The position numbers were made by a program, and so were the translations under genes. Source: Brienomyrus brachyistius (lineage: Eukaryota > Chordata > Actinopteri > Osteoglossiformes > Mormyridae). From it: 64,000 bases of DNA. Within the stretch, counting starts at the first letter, position 1. Each line of letters opens with the position of its first letter. The stretch spans positions 16,413,642-16,477,641 of the forward strand of contig NC_064548.1 in NCBI RefSeq assembly GCF_023856365.1, in the 5' to 3' direction. Below are positions 1-12,932 of this stretch, in pieces. The notes beneath the pieces are model-generated. The model was not told the DNA's origin and searched no databases. It saw only the letters and a program-made list of their open reading frames with translations.

Positions 1-260
1 ACCCTAACAAGCCACGCCTGTTACTCGCTTGTCTTACCTCCCATTCCTAACCCTCATGTTAATCACTCCCAGCTGCCTCTTATCAGCTCTTCGTTAGTCT
101 ATTATATACGTGCTTCCCACTCCTGTGTTCCCCAGTCCAGCCATTGATGTTGCTCCTCCTGTCAGCCCCTTGTCTGATCCTGTTCTAGCTCTCTCGTTTT
201 GATCCCTCGTGATCTTGTTTACTTCCAGTCCGTGTTTAACTTTAACAATGCAGCTTTTGT
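1..260 (+). repeat. Interspersed repeat fragment, pyrimidine-rich
   Basis: This C/T-rich stretch shares recognisable wording with 44405-44600: both carry a 'ccccagtccag' core followed by a similar 'cattga(t/c)gttgct' stretch and a 'gatccctcgtg' or 'gacccctcgtg' motif. That makes it a copy of a dispersed repeat and not unique DNA. The other copy ends in an AATAAA-containing tail, as LTR or retroposon 3' ends often do. The family is not identified, and the left edge is cut by the window. Confidence 0.5.
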
Positions 261-3200
261 TTCATCAAATGGCAGTCCACAAGTCTTTCATCCCTCGTAA
301 CACCCAGAACACGAGCTTAGTCCTTAAGATACCTCTAAGCATATCTGCAGTGAATATACATTTTCAATGAAATAGTTCAGATTCATACATGCATAAAAAT
401 ATACCATTCAGGCAAAATATTGATAATTCTTAGAACAGATTATTTGGAAGTTACAGATAAGAAGGATTCCTCAGGGTTTAAGAAAGTGCAAGGCAAAAAC
501 AAAGTATTCCTGTACCAACCTATGTTAACTTGCTAACTATGTCACTTTTGCTGATCAGATTACATAACTGGTGTTTTTATATTCACAATTGCTTATTCAT
601 GCCAAAGGCAGTTACTGCTGTTGTACATTTCAGTTACAGTACTGTGAGAAAATTCAAGCTGTTAAAGCCAACAGTAACTGCGATTATTGTTGAAGAAATG
701 GCACAAAACGCACATATTTTCTCCTGTATTATTCTGTCCCATGATGCAGCCCCTCTGTATAATAAATTGCTTAGATGAGAGAATTTGGAACAACACAGTG
801 GAACTAATTGTATTACTTTTTCCGAACTTGTCATTAAGTCACTGGAAGTCTAAACGTCATCACACGTATTTTCACCGTCTAATACTTTTACGAGGGGGAC
901 TGACGCAGTACCATTGCTAGCAGGGACAACTGGGCCTACGTTAAACTTTGCAATGTAATGATAAGAAACTGCATTACAAAATCTTTAAATGGCAAAATGA
1001 TGTTGGGATTAGATGCCAGATTTTAAAATTGCTTAACTGTCCAATAATATAACAGTTCTGTAAACCTAAACGGAAATTCAGAGGATATTTTTGAGAATGT
1101 AGAAAACCAAAGAAACAGTGACGACTTCACAAATTCAGCGCAAGCCCCACCTCCGCCTCATGAAAGCCCGAAGCCCCCTTTCAAACTAAATGCTCAATAC
1201 CGTTTGTCGTAGAGAGGGAACAAAAAGTGGCTATTTATTAGAATACTTATGTATTGTTCCAAGCCACACAAAAAGATGCTTCATTATGTAAGAAGGAGCT
1301 GTTGTGCCGAAGGAAACAATGACTTGAAATCGTCTTTAAAGTCTATCAATAACGAATTTCACTTTCGTTTCTCTCCCTCTCAGTGTGTATGTGAGTGGTG
1401 GGCTGGGGAGCTGGGGACAGCAGGAATTGGCACGCTTGCCCGTTACAATATCGTAGGCATGGTAAGGTTTTCCGAAGGCTTTCAAATGCAAGGTCTGTGG
1501 ATAGGGGAAGGGTTTAGTAACAGGGGTGACGACTTTTTTTTTTTATTTCTTCATCGCTGTCAACGAATGAAGGACAAAGCATTTCGCGTAAGTCTGCACG
1601 ACTTAAAGCAAAACGGACACTCTGCCGTATATCCATTTAAGCTTGACTGAGCGCTCAGAAATTGATTTGAACGACGCTATTCTTAATGAACATGCTAAGA
1701 TGTGTTGTAACTTGATCGCTTGTGTCTGTAGTATGAAGCATTACAAAACGTCCGTATGCAATTTAGTGTTAATGAAATATGTAGCTCTTACACCAATGGC
1801 ACCATCGCCAGCTTTGCGCAATGGTCCAAATCTTACGCATATATTTATACCGTATATTTTTAAACCGATATATTCTTCTCAGTATTGTTGTTGGTCGACT
1901 GTAGCTTAAAAAATCTATTATTAGCGCATAATCATCATCTAAAGCTGTCAGGATGTTGTCCGATATACCTACTCATTTAAGGCAAGAGTACTGTATTAAG
2001 TAGTTTGGGTTTTCTTTTATGTGCTTGTCGCGGATTCAAAAGTGATTTTGTTTCATAAATTAATAATACCATTGAAATACCTCAATAGGAACAGAGGTCT
2101 CCGATTTCGTTTGATTCGCTAACTATGTCAATCAATCAATCAATCGGTACAACAAGTGGGTACTGAAATTCTGGAATTTTATACGCACTAACCGATTGAA
2201 TTTATAGCGATTGAATGTGAAAGGCTACTCTCTGAGCTGTCTAATTAATTCATACAATTTATGCATTTACGTATTTTTTTTTATTGTACATCCCTCCAAT
2301 GAATGCTGCAGACTTGAATTGGCCGGAGGATTCCATATTCTTTGTGGTTTACGTGTTTCTATTTCCTACTTTCCTACAAAATGGGAAAAGAAAAAAAAAG
2401 TTATGTGTCTTCATTTACAGTGCCGATAATTTATAAGGTAGTTACTGGCATGTAATTATGTCACTGGGAAATCTGAGAACTGTTCGTCAACAAGCAACTG
2501 GAGACACTGGGGTTGTCGAGGTCTCGATAGGCAGACCCAGCTCTCTGTGCCATTGGTACAAAACACTTTTCCACAGTTCCGGGCAGTTTTTTCTATTATA
2601 AATAAACCCACAACAACAACAACAAAAAACGTATTATCCATTAAAAATTTTGTCGCACATGAAAGACTTTGTAATGTAACGTTTTATTAACTATTAACAT
2701 AGCCTACGTGAATTGACTGCTGTTTATTATTCAAAATGGGAAAATATGATTGCGATAACTTTGAAATGTGTGCCGCGCAGTTATGTATAAATTGCTACTG
2801 GTCACTTTAACTACTACTATAAATAATTTACTAACCAAGTCGTCTCTGGACTCCCTGCCTTCATAGCACGAACTACATCTGCAATTGTAGGCTATTGAGT
2901 TGTACACTAAAACATGTCCAACAACTCTGATGTCAAATATCACAGGGACAATGTTCCAAAATGTTCCCCGATGTCAGTGGAACCAAGGGGGATGGATGGA
3001 TGGATGGATAATATCCAAATCTAAAAAAAAATGAGGCGATTATTTTATTTGTCGAATTTGTACAGCTACTTTTGTTATTTGTGAGGTTATTTGACGATGT
3101 TAAGACAGCAAAACAATGATTATTCTCTAATTCAGTTCAACTAAAAATGTCCCCTTTGCTTTTATTTTACGCTAAACCTGTTATTTGTGAAACTATATGG

Positions 3201-4009
3201 CGACACAAAGCAAGACGGATATGCAAAAACAGGTCGCTTTGACATTTTATAAAATTTATTTTAATTATTTAAAAAATAATAAGCCTAAATTATCCCAGGA
3301 CATGGTCCTCGGCATGCAGTAACCCCGTCCGCCGCCAGTAAACGTTTGATATCCTGTGAGCAATGCGCAGAGTCAAGGTGCCCGTTAGTAATGGCCTACA
3401 TATTGTGCCTCAAAAAAAATTTAAGTACATTCAAAATAAAGTATTCCAACGAAGAGATTATCCGCAGATCTTTCTTTCCTGACCACTTCAACTATTATTA
3501 GAAAAAAAATACTTTATTTTTATGCATATGTAAAGTTTTTAAAACCAGTGAAATAGATGACGATATTTATGAAAAATAAAACATTACATCTACTCTCATC
3601 CAATAAAGATAAAATAATATTTAATAATCCAAATAATTAAGCCATATTTTGTTTGGGTTCACATTGTCTTAATTCTACACTTATAGTGACTGATATAACC
3701 TTTGTGAATTAATAATCATTCACGCCCCCACCCCCTCACGCCACAAACTGATTTTGAAGTAAGTCTAAATAACAACTATCGCTTTTATCAACAGAAAAAT
3801 GAGATATTTTAGATAAATACAGCGCAAATAATATAAAAATCTACCCACGAACTTCTAAACGTCTACCATGGTTACGGTTGCTAGGATAACATTTAATAAA
3901 CGTAATTTATTTATAAATGTTTGTTTTTGGTTGTGTCACTTTCCGATATGACCTGTTCTTTACAATTAATATAACAGCTTTAGAAAGACAGACGGCTTTG
4001 TAGATATGC
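261..4009. other. AT-rich intergenic DNA upstream of sox1, nothing coding
   Basis: No frame here resembles a known protein; the longest open frames are short and of random composition. A (GGAT)n stub at about 2990-3010 resembles the tail of the SINE family found elsewhere in the window. A short (AATC)n run lies at about 2127-2145. I see no RNA gene or intact mobile element. Confidence 0.6.

Positions 4010-4077
<68 letters not shown>
4010..4077 (+). repeat. (GATA)n microsatellite
   Basis: About 17 uninterrupted copies of the 4-base unit AGAT/GATA. It lies roughly 3.3 kb upstream of sox1 and is likely to vary in length between individuals. Confidence 0.97.
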
Positions 4078-5066
4078 ATAATTGCAAACCGGCAAACGTT
4101 AAAGGTAAGCCCCTAATTAACCAGAATATGACAGTCTATACAGTACTATACCGTATAACAATGAATAACACTATATGTTCTCCTATTATGTTCAATTATC
4201 CTACTAAGGTATTTCCTGTTGAATGGCTTTTTGTTTATTTAGTTGTTATTATTTGTGAAGTGATAGTAGGCTTCACCCCTGTCTGTACATCTTAATAGTA
4301 TCTTTAATAGTCACCCCAGAAATGTGGTCTAATTTCAATTTGATGGCGAAAAGATAATTGCTCATCATATTTGGTCTCCTGTTTTTTCCCTTAAACATGC
4401 TTTTAAAACCGTATAGCAGTGCCAGGACATTCGGTCGCGTGCTTCATGAATATTGACGATTTTGTAACCGCTCTTCTGCCAAACCATTTACAAAATTCAA
4501 TTAGACCTGTATTGAATTATCCCATTCCATATCATATCTACATTAGCTTAATTAAAAGCTATAAAATCTGATATAATTATCAGGCCGTTAGCTGTGTATT
4601 GGGGATGGAATATTTTGTTTTCTTTTGAATTACTGGCTGATTGCGGTTTTCAGAACAGGTCAGCTGTGAAATTCGTATTATGTTCCCGGCTTGTTCGCGC
4701 GGTAAGCCCTAGTCTCGTGCTTACTCCATGCAGTCCTTATATATTAAGGAGTTGATGTAAAAATACATGAAATGTTAGAGTGTAGCAATCTGTATAAAGA
4801 TTAAAAGATTTTAAGTCTTAGAGTAACCTCCGAAATTCCGATTGCCTTTACTGTTGTAGCTACGAAACTCTCATTTAATACCTTTAATTTTCTTTTTCTT
4901 TTTGTTTCCGAAATTTAATTGCGTGATTGGGGAAATTTAAAGTAAATAAATAAATAAATAATATGCTCTACATGTTCATCCGTATGTGTCTTAGGATTGG
5001 CCTTTTTTTAGTGTAGTTACTGGAGGAAGCTAAATGCAGTGATCATGTTTGCCCTTGGTGTGCGGG

Positions 5067-5096
5067 GCGCTGTCTTTCAGCACCACCGCGCGTATT
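5067..5096 (+). promoter_or_regulatory. Possible split REST/NRSF binding site
   Basis: The canonical RE1/NRSE site is TTCAGCACCAC followed by GGACAGCGCC. Here TTCAGCACCAC is present exactly at 5076-5086. Immediately before it lies GGCGCTGTC, which is the right half-site in reverse orientation. Both halves are therefore present and adjacent, but in flipped order. REST silences neuronal genes outside neural tissue, and sox1 (about 2.3 kb downstream) is an early neural gene. Function is inferred; the match is seen directly. Confidence 0.35.
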
Positions 5097-5099
5097 CCA

Positions 5100-6960
5100 C
5101 CGGTATCCATCACCAGCAGACGGCGATCTACTGCGAACTATGACGGCTGCTGATCGATTGTGTTGCTTTTACCTATACTAATATAATAACAAATTATGCG
5201 CTAAGTTCCTTTTAAGGTGTCTATAGAAGACACCAAATGTCTGTTTTTAGGGCCTTACACATAGGCCTACGGTCTGCTTCTGGAGTTTACTAAAGTATAT
5301 CAGTGTGTTGTATTTTTATTTTAAGCAAATGTACAAGAACCCCATTATGAAAAAAACCCCAAAACCACAAAGCATAAACATATCTTTGTAGTCACCAACT
5401 ATAAAATCATTTAAGAGTATATTTAGTTTATCGGAAGTGGTGTGAAGGGATTTAATAATGGGATTTAATAAGGGGCTTAACTGGTTATTAATCATCAATG
5501 AGGCTATTCTAATAATATTGCAATCATCAGTCCAGTTCAATACAAATGTACAGGACTGTATAACGGCTAGCCCCATTTATTAAAAATACACCCACTTACC
5601 GCTACGACTGGGTCCTCTGGATCTTTATAATAAACTAATTTAAATATGAGTTTTAAATACTATATTACTATATTACTTAAATACTATATTAAACAATTTA
5701 GGTATTCGTATTACCCTGCAAATAGCCTATGGGGCGAATAACCGCTGCAGTTTGTGTGTGTTGGATATAGACTAATGTTTTCATGCACCTTGGATAGTAT
5801 AAATAATTCTATACTTCAAGGAACTTTCTGTAAAATACACATCGGCCTCCAACACTCTCCTGAACTTAATTCCACGCACAAAAGAACTGCGGTTCAACCA
5901 TCTTTCAAAGTTGGTCGACGGAAACACTAGAGAAAACGTTGCGGCTGGCGAGTGCTGCCGGCGGCCAACACCTCTTTCGTAGCCAGAGCGAGAACATCTC
6001 CAGGGCCTCCAGTCTATTTCCTTCGATGCCCTTCCAATTTGGAGCGGTATAAATCAAGACAATATGCGTTTCTGAATTTCTATTTAAAAATTTGAACAGT
6101 TCAAGTTTCTCGCTTTATAGTTTATCCTTAAACCGATTTGCATTCAACCGAAGTTATTTTTGCAGGCTATGTATCGTTATTGTCAAACCCACTTAAATTG
6201 GTGCGTAAATAAAAGGACTTAAGAATATATCGCATCCTGAAATGTTGCCCCCAGATGTGTTTGTAAGCTTCCGCGGTATCAGAAATCAAAAGCAGCATCC
6301 ACATGTTGAAAGCGCTATTCCAGATAAACCACCCTCTGCTTTACGTGTAATTACTATTAATACGGCACGCAATTAATTGTGGTTTTACAGAAAACGTGGA
6401 CGTTTTGAATAGCCGATATAAACGTGCAATTGTCACGTATGATTGTGTAGATAAAATCAAAATGACCAGTTTTTGGGCTAACATTTAAGCCTCGTAGCTA
6501 CGTCTGATTCAGCTGTTCATTAATGACCATATAATGAATCTTATGTGAATTTTTAATTGTATCATGAAAGTATGCGTTTCACTTAGCGTACTCGTGCCTG
6601 CCAAATCTAGTTGGTATGAACCATCTGGATTTTGCTTTATTATATTATAGACGTAGTTCCGATTATTCGTAAGACCTGCATTTTATTAAAAATCCCAATA
6701 ATACTTCGTGTTGTTACCAACTTTATAAACTTTATTTATGTTTAACATCTGACTTATTTCTTGTTCAAGAAGAGCACTGACCACAAGAAAAAAAACACTC
6801 CATCTCGTATTCTATAAAGTGGGTTACACGTCACAAACTAAAAAAAAATAATAATAAAAGAGGGGAACAGTGAATTACCTTAGGACAACCCAATTATCTT
6901 ACATCTCACACACGCTGGCTGTCACAATAATTTGTCCTAAATGTCGTTTTACTGTTTATC
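5100..6960. other. Distal upstream region of sox1
   Basis: No supported gene. Mostly AT-rich, with a more GC-rich patch at about 5870-6060 that could be regulatory. No mobile element is recognised. Confidence 0.5.
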
Positions 6961-7397
6961 TTGCGTGAAATTGGGAGGTGACCGCCCCCTTACCCGGACA
7001 CCCCTCCCATCAGAGCCGCTCTGCTAATTCGCTCTCACCTCCTTACGTCACTTGACCGAAACCCATGCAAATCACATGATTTCTAAAACACCATTGGCCG
7101 CCGTCGACTCATTTAATCGCTGTCAAACCGCATCGTATGGCCGCCGCTCCGTTAACTTCACTAGTCAGCTCCAGAAAGTAGTTCAAAGAAGCTTTTCATC
7201 ACAGTGGATGTGAAAAGCCAGTGGGAAAGAAAGCACTTCTGAGAAAAGCTCCAAGCGAAGCACCACTGCTCTACTGGATTGTATTACTTTGTATTTTTTC
7301 CCCGAGTCTTGGAAGTTCGCTTGTTTTCGCCAGTTCAGGCAGGCTTGAGAGCCGAAAAACCGAATGGTCCTTTGTACGGGTCTAAAAAGTTAGGTGA
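6961..7397 (+). promoter_or_regulatory. sox1 promoter and 5' UTR region
   Basis: A GC-rich block directly upstream of the sox1 start codon holds several promoter-type motifs. These are TTACGTCA (CRE-like, 7043-7050), the octamer ATGCAAAT (7065-7072, a POU-factor site), and an inverted CCAAT box (ATTGG, 7093-7097) followed by GC-rich sequence. There is no convincing TATA box at the expected distance. The purine-rich stretch from about 7150 to 7397 is probably 5' UTR; the transcription start cannot be fixed from sequence. POU sites are expected because SoxB1 proteins commonly act with POU partners, and this is consistent with auto- or cross-regulation. Confidence 0.6.
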
Positions 7398-8417
7398 ATG
7401 TATAGCATGATGATGGAAACGGACCTGCACTCCCCAGGACCCCAGACTAATACAAATTCGGGTCAAACGGGGCCAAACAATGGGACAAAATCCAGCCAAG
7501 ATCGGGTCAAAAGACCGATGAACGCGTTTATGGTTTGGTCTCGGGGCCAGCGGAGAAAGATGGCTCAGGAGAATCCCAAAATGCACAACTCCGAAATCAG
7601 CAAGAGGCTGGGCGCGGAGTGGAAAGTCATGTCGGAGTCGGAAAAGAGACCCTTTATAGACGAAGCGAAGAGATTGCGTGCCATGCACATGAAAGAACAC
7701 CCGGATTATAAATACCGACCCCGCAGGAAGACCAAGACCCTTCTCAAAAAGGACAAGTACTCCTTAGCCGGCGGGCTGCTATCCGGAGCTAGTAGCGGTG
7801 CTGTTGGCATGGGGGTCGGGATGAGTCCAGTTGGAGTTGGTCAGAGATTAGAAAGTCCTGGGGGTCATGGCGGCACAGCCAGCGCTGGGTACGCACACAT
7901 GAACGGCTGGGCGAACGGCGCTTATTCTGGCCAGGTGGCAGCGGCGGCCGCTGCAATGATGCAGGAAGCGCAGCTTGCTTACAGCCAGCACCCAGGCAGC
8001 GGAGCGCATCACCACCATGCGCACCACCACCACCCGCACAATTCCCAACCCATGCATCGCTACGATATGGCCGCTCTCCAGTACAGCCCTATCTCCAACT
8101 CTCAGGGCTACATGAGCGCTTCTCCGTCAGGGTATGGGGGAATCTCCTACACGCAGCATCAAAACTCTGCTGTTCCTGCTTCTGGTGGTATCGGCACTTT
8201 GGGGTCTTTGGTGAAATCGGAGCCAAGTGTGAGCCCTCCCGTAAGCACTCATTCTAGAGCACCCTGCCCTGGGGACTTAAGAGAAATGATAAGTATGTAT
8301 TTACCGACAGGCGAAACAGGAGACCCGTCGGTTCAAAGTAGACTTCATGCTTTGCCACAGCACTACCAGAGCAGCACAGCAGGAGTAAACGGAACAATCC
8401 CACTGACACACATTTAG
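7398..8417 (+). CDS. sox1: Transcription factor Sox1 (SoxB1 group), single exon
   Basis: Encodes a 339-residue SoxB1 HMG-box transcription factor that binds ACAAAG/AACAAT-type sites in the nucleus and maintains neural progenitors. The start is the family-typical [14 protein letters not shown], so the first ATG is chosen over the three clustered methionines at residues 4-6. The HMG box spans about residues 37-110 ([15 protein letters not shown] to YKYRPRRK). It is followed by the SoxB motif with [14 protein letters not shown], a short Ala run (181-186), a His-rich tract (204-212), the [20 protein letters not shown] block and a sumoylation-type VKSE (272-275). The C-terminus, GTIPLTHI, is the Sox1 signature and separates it from Sox2 and Sox3. 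Human SOX1 is longer because of expanded Gly, Ala and His runs that are absent here. The box has Ser at residue 81 (MSESEK) and Met at 96 where human has Ala and Leu. The gene is intact and intronless, as in other vertebrates. The a or b paralogue is undecided. Confidence 0.98.
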   Translation: MYSMMMETDLHSPGPQTNTNSGQTGPNNGTKSSQDRVKRPMNAFMVWSRGQRRKMAQENPKMHNSEISKRLGAEWKVMSESEKRPFIDEAKRLRAMHMKEHPDYKYRPRRKTKTLLKKDKYSLAGGLLSGASSGAVGMGVGMSPVGVGQRLESPGGHGGTASAGYAHMNGWANGAYSGQVAAAAAAMMQEAQLAYSQHPGSGAHHHHAHHHHPHNSQPMHRYDMAALQYSPISNSQGYMSASPSGYGGISYTQHQNSAVPASGGIGTLGSLVKSEPSVSPPVSTHSRAPCPGDLREMISMYLPTGETGDPSVQSRLHALPQHYQSSTAGVNGTIPLTHI

Positions 8418-8745
8418 CCTAAAACCTAAGCGGCAGCACACGTCATGAAACCCGTAACCAAATATTTCAATATTTAGACCATCGGTCAGCTACCTTTTGT
8501 ATTAAATGTATTTGACCGTGTAAACGGAAGGCAAGTATTGCTCAAACTGACCTTCAGGAAGAAAAACCGCTGTATTATCCACTTGTCTGGTAATTCGAAA
8601 GTTTTACTGTTTGTCCACACTTAAACGATAATTGTTCGATTTTAGTTTACGTAAGTGAAAGCGATGCCAAGTTTTAAATTGCATTGAAGTCCTTTCATTC
8701 ATATCAAACAATAACCCAGTCTGACTGAACATGAAATGTTTTCTA

Positions 8746-8844
<99 letters not shown>

Positions 8845-9065
8845 TTTCATTTGACATTTACCCTTAACCATTACCTTTTGTAAACATGTGAGTTTCTGTA
8901 ACTAAAGAACTCTTTTGTTGTAATATTTCTTGTAAATTGTGAATATTTTTTAATATTTTAGGTGTCAAGATAATGCAGTTGTAAATACTTTACTAAATGA
9001 GGTTCCAGATAAACGGCATTCTGAAATTGCATTGAATGAGTCAAATAAATTTTACATCTATGTTG
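8418..9065 (+). other. Probable sox1 3' UTR
   Basis: Follows the sox1 stop directly. AATAAA hexamers occur at 8745-8750 and 9044-9049. The second is followed by GT/T-rich sequence and is the better candidate end, giving a 3' UTR of about 650 nt. A Pumilio-type element TGTAAATA lies at 8980-8987. A further double AATAAA at 9308-9317 could be used by a longer transcript. Confidence 0.55.
8750..8841. repeat. (TA)n repeat in sox1 3' UTR
   Basis: About 46 uninterrupted TA units, starting 333 bases after the sox1 stop codon and overlapping the first AATAAA. It is self-complementary and length-unstable, so its exact length in an assembly should be treated with caution. Confidence 0.97.
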
Positions 9066-9247
9066 CCCTGTTCCAAAACAATGTTTCACGTTTCTTTATT
9101 CTTATAAGTTATTCTGTTTTCTATATGGTTGGCATGTGTTTAATAAGTTATTGTGTTATCTTTCCTAGACGTATTTATAAAAGTAGCATGCGGAATCCAG
9201 ACCATACGGATTACTGGCCCTAGAAAAAAAAAGATTCGTTACTTTAT

Positions 9248-9300
9248 CGATCTTCCATGACCGCTTATCCACTTATATGGTCGCGGTGAACATCCGTTTT
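9248..9300 (-). repeat. Degenerate SINE 3'-end fragment
   Basis: On the minus strand this reads like the last part of the (TGGA)n-tailed SINE family in this window (a GCGACC... block, then ATAAGCGG, then GGAAG), but it is diverged and lacks a clear target duplication. Confidence 0.4.
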
Positions 9301-9900
9301 AAGTGTGAATAAATAAACTGCAGTGTCATTTCATTAGAATGTTCGTATATTTATAGATATCTAGAGATGGCGATAATAAGATAAAGGCGGATATGTGTGT
9401 TCTTATGGGTTATATGGTAATGGCTAACGCAATTGCTCTTCCTACCACCTTAATGTCATTGCGATGCATTTTTACAGATCCTTTGGAGGACTGGAAAAAC
9501 AATTCAAAAGGGAAAAAACGTTAAAGCGGTAGGCTTTATATTTTGGAATGCATAATTCTGGCAAACGTATTTTAAACATAGGCCCTGCTCTGGTTAAATT
9601 ACGCGAACCAATTTTGTCTGCAATATGGGTGAATAATTTGTTTATCGCCTTAAACGAAATAAACATTCATTAAAAGATAACTATTATGTTACACTAAATG
9701 TGAATATGTTGATTTAGCTGTTAGCAGCTGATCGTCGAGTGATTTCCCTTTTGCAATGTTTATTTTGCAAGTAATGAGGTCATTTGCAACAAGAAAGCAG
9801 TTTGTAATTATCTACCCAAAGATATTTTAAAGTTGTTTATACAGTTTTATACGATTTTCGTACTATAAAACTCTACTGCTACCTCCGTTGCTACTTCTAC

Positions 9901-9901
<1 letters not shown>

Positions 9902-9949
<48 letters not shown>
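9902..9949. repeat. (AAT)n microsatellite
   Basis: About 16 uninterrupted AAT units. Confidence 0.96.
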
Positions 9950-9950
<1 letters not shown>

Positions 9951-12892
9951 TGTAAGCTTACTCCGTGCCCATGTTATATTTCTTAGGAGAAAATAATGCA
10001 ATTATACTTTAGTTTGTGGTTTTATTTCATAGCATGCATATACTATCAGTGCTTTTTTTTCTTCGGAAAAAATGTCATTGTGCTATAGTAATGCGAACAA
10101 CCCAGATTGGAACACCTGTTGAGTTCCTGCCTGTATTGTTCAAAATCGGTTTTTGAACGTAATACTCATTCAAATCGTTCATAACGCGCAGCACGAATAC
10201 TGGCCATTTTAACACTGGACGTGGACTACAATAGCCAAGAATTATTGTACAGTATATATATTTTTTTGTCTTTATTTGTGGCTCTGCAAATTCTTCAGTC
10301 TATGGTCGTTATTCCACTATGTGTTTTATTGATGTCAGAAACTCTCGCCTGCTGCTTAACTACAACTGATATTAAAGTTAACCAGTCACGCGTTCTTAGC
10401 AAAGTTTCTTGCTTTTAATGGATTTTTTGTTACTTAAGTGTGGTATTTGTTAATTATAAATAATGTCCATTTGAATCGTTTATTCTGTCGTCTTACAAAA
10501 TACGGCTGCAGTGGGCAACTGTTTGAGTTCGTTGAATAAACTGCTAAAACAGATAGAGCTATCACTGTTAAACCAGCTTGACAAAATAATTAGGCTACTT
10601 AATTAGTATATTAATGAGTGATATTCATTAATGTGGTTTAAAGAATATAATCAAGCAGCTTTGCGAAATATTGAAAAGCGTACGGTATGTGTATGCGAGT
10701 TTCCATGTATAATAACAGAAATGTCGAACAGTCATGTCGAAATCTATTCAGAAAACATATAATGGGATATCGGGTAGGCCCTACTGCAAACCAACAAACA
10801 ACGTTGGGTATCTTACGATGTATCTACGTCAGTCTCCGTAGATTTGGCCGTAGATTGGCTAATTCATTCACATTTGTTAATTGGGCCTCAAATCCCGCTC
10901 AAACTAATGACTTCATTTATTTGGTGATAATCTATATATTTAAAAAAATAACTCTTGTTTTATTTTTAAGAGGTTAAAGTTCATTATAGCCGTCTGAGAT
11001 TCGTGACCCCAATTAAATAATTAATCAACCTCGTGCAAATCAATAATGCGATTTCCATGACAAATTGCAGTTGATTAACTAATAGGCTATTTTAAATCTA
11101 AATTTAAATCTGAATATCATATCGTTTTATATTTATACATTGTGATTTATTTACATTAGACTGGCCAGAGACATGGCTAAGGAGACTTTACTTACACGTC
11201 ATTAAGTGTCAGCAGGGAGTGAGGTGAATCAGACGGGAAGTGGAGGGGGCGGTTTTTGTCAGAGAGAATGGGATTATGGTGAATAAGCACTAACCTTCGT
11301 GTCATCGGCAAGTCGTGTCTCTTACAAGTGCCGAGCGGAACACTGACGTTATTCGAGCAGCATTCCCTGCTATATGGCGGAGTACAAAAAAACCGAGTTT
11401 GAACGATTCATGATAAATTAATGCAGCTTGTATGTTTGTCTTGACGGAAAATAAAAAATTTAGATTAAATCAGTGACTACATGTTTCGCTGTTGGGTTAA
11501 TGATTTTTTTAAGCTACTTAAAGTATTCTATTAGCCTAGAGCCATATTTTAATAATTTTTACATTCTGTTATAGCCTACTTCTTACTTCGTCTTCGCGTA
11601 TTGTGTTATGTAGTATAAGTTTACTTGCAAAGGGTGGCGAATATATCTCGATAAAGTTGAATTTGTAGCTGATCATTTGCGTGATGTATATAAGAAGGAC
11701 GCGGCCCTGATTCCTCTGCACTTCAGTGCTGGAAACTGGGAATAACTGGAGGATAAAGTGCTTGTATTGCATCGAGGCGTAAAATGTCACAGGGTATCTT
11801 AAAATGTTTTACGAAGTGGGCGGCTACGTGTGCAAAATTAATGGAAGTTGGTGTGATTTGAGTTTCCGTAAAATATAAACAGAAAACCAAAAATTCCAAA
11901 TTGAACTATGGTGATTAGGCCTATATCGTGTCTTTGAATTTGCATTTTCCACAATATGTTTTTGCACTTCTGCAGAATTATAGGTGTCTATAATCATACG
12001 GAAGTTTGTCTTTCTATGTGTTTCCCCCACTTGTTTTAATTGCTCATTTACGTTTAACCGTCTCAGAAATTTAAAATGTTAAATTAGATGGCGTATGTAT
12101 TTTTCTTGATGTATAGGCTGACTGTTACACAAGACTGTTTTTTAAGTAAGACGTCAGCAAGTAAATGCATGTACTATAAAATAATCGTTAGACCTACGTG
12201 TGGCAAAGTTCAAAATGAATAAAACTCGTTCGGGTAACTTCATTTTCTTGCTCTTGTATACGTGGGAAGTGGGAGCGTAGCACTCGGTAGATTTTATTAT
12301 GTGATAGGATTATCTTATACATGCACCGATAGTTTCCTCAGTGCGAAACCATGACTGGTGCTTCTTTTTGTTGTTTGTAGACGCAAAAATCTCTTGCTTT
12401 CTGTGTCCTAAATGTGGATAATTAGCGTCAGTTTATCACGCCCCTGCATATTTTCTTCTCTCCAAAATACGCACGTTGCTATTGGTTGCCATTCTGTCAC
12501 AGAAGATTACGGAGACAGATTGCATAGGACGAATGTGGCGAACGAGATTAGAGCCGAATAGAAATAGTAACTGGGCCAGTAAATTCCTCGCGAGGGCCTT
12601 ATCGTGCAATTACACGTTGACATGTTTAACAATCTTGCTGTCTCTTAATCCAACGCCCTTCCAATAGTAGAAACTGTGGCGTAATATCCGCTGTGCATTC
12701 TTGCATTCATTCAATCACTAACACGTTTATGTAAATCTGGAATACACGTAAACAGAGAACAACCTAATCTATGATTGCGATAATATAACATAGCCAACAC
12801 AAATCTGTCTTCTGTTTGGACAACATACTAAATAATACTAAATAGTAAACAACGACTAAATTTATAATTATTAACAAAAAAACAACCACAGC

Positions 12893-12932
12893 ATTATTAT
12901 TATTTTATTATTATTATTATTATTATTATTAT
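12893..12932. repeat. (TTA)n microsatellite
   Basis: About 13 TTA units with one interruption near the start. Confidence 0.93.

Noticed and set aside
1249..1909. Two open frames of 133 and 88 codons
   Set aside because: No domain or homology recognised, includes homopolymer translation (Phe run), in AT-rich non-coding DNA.
7335..8057. Antisense open frames over sox1
   Set aside because: Shadows of the GC-rich sox1 coding sequence; no independent evidence.
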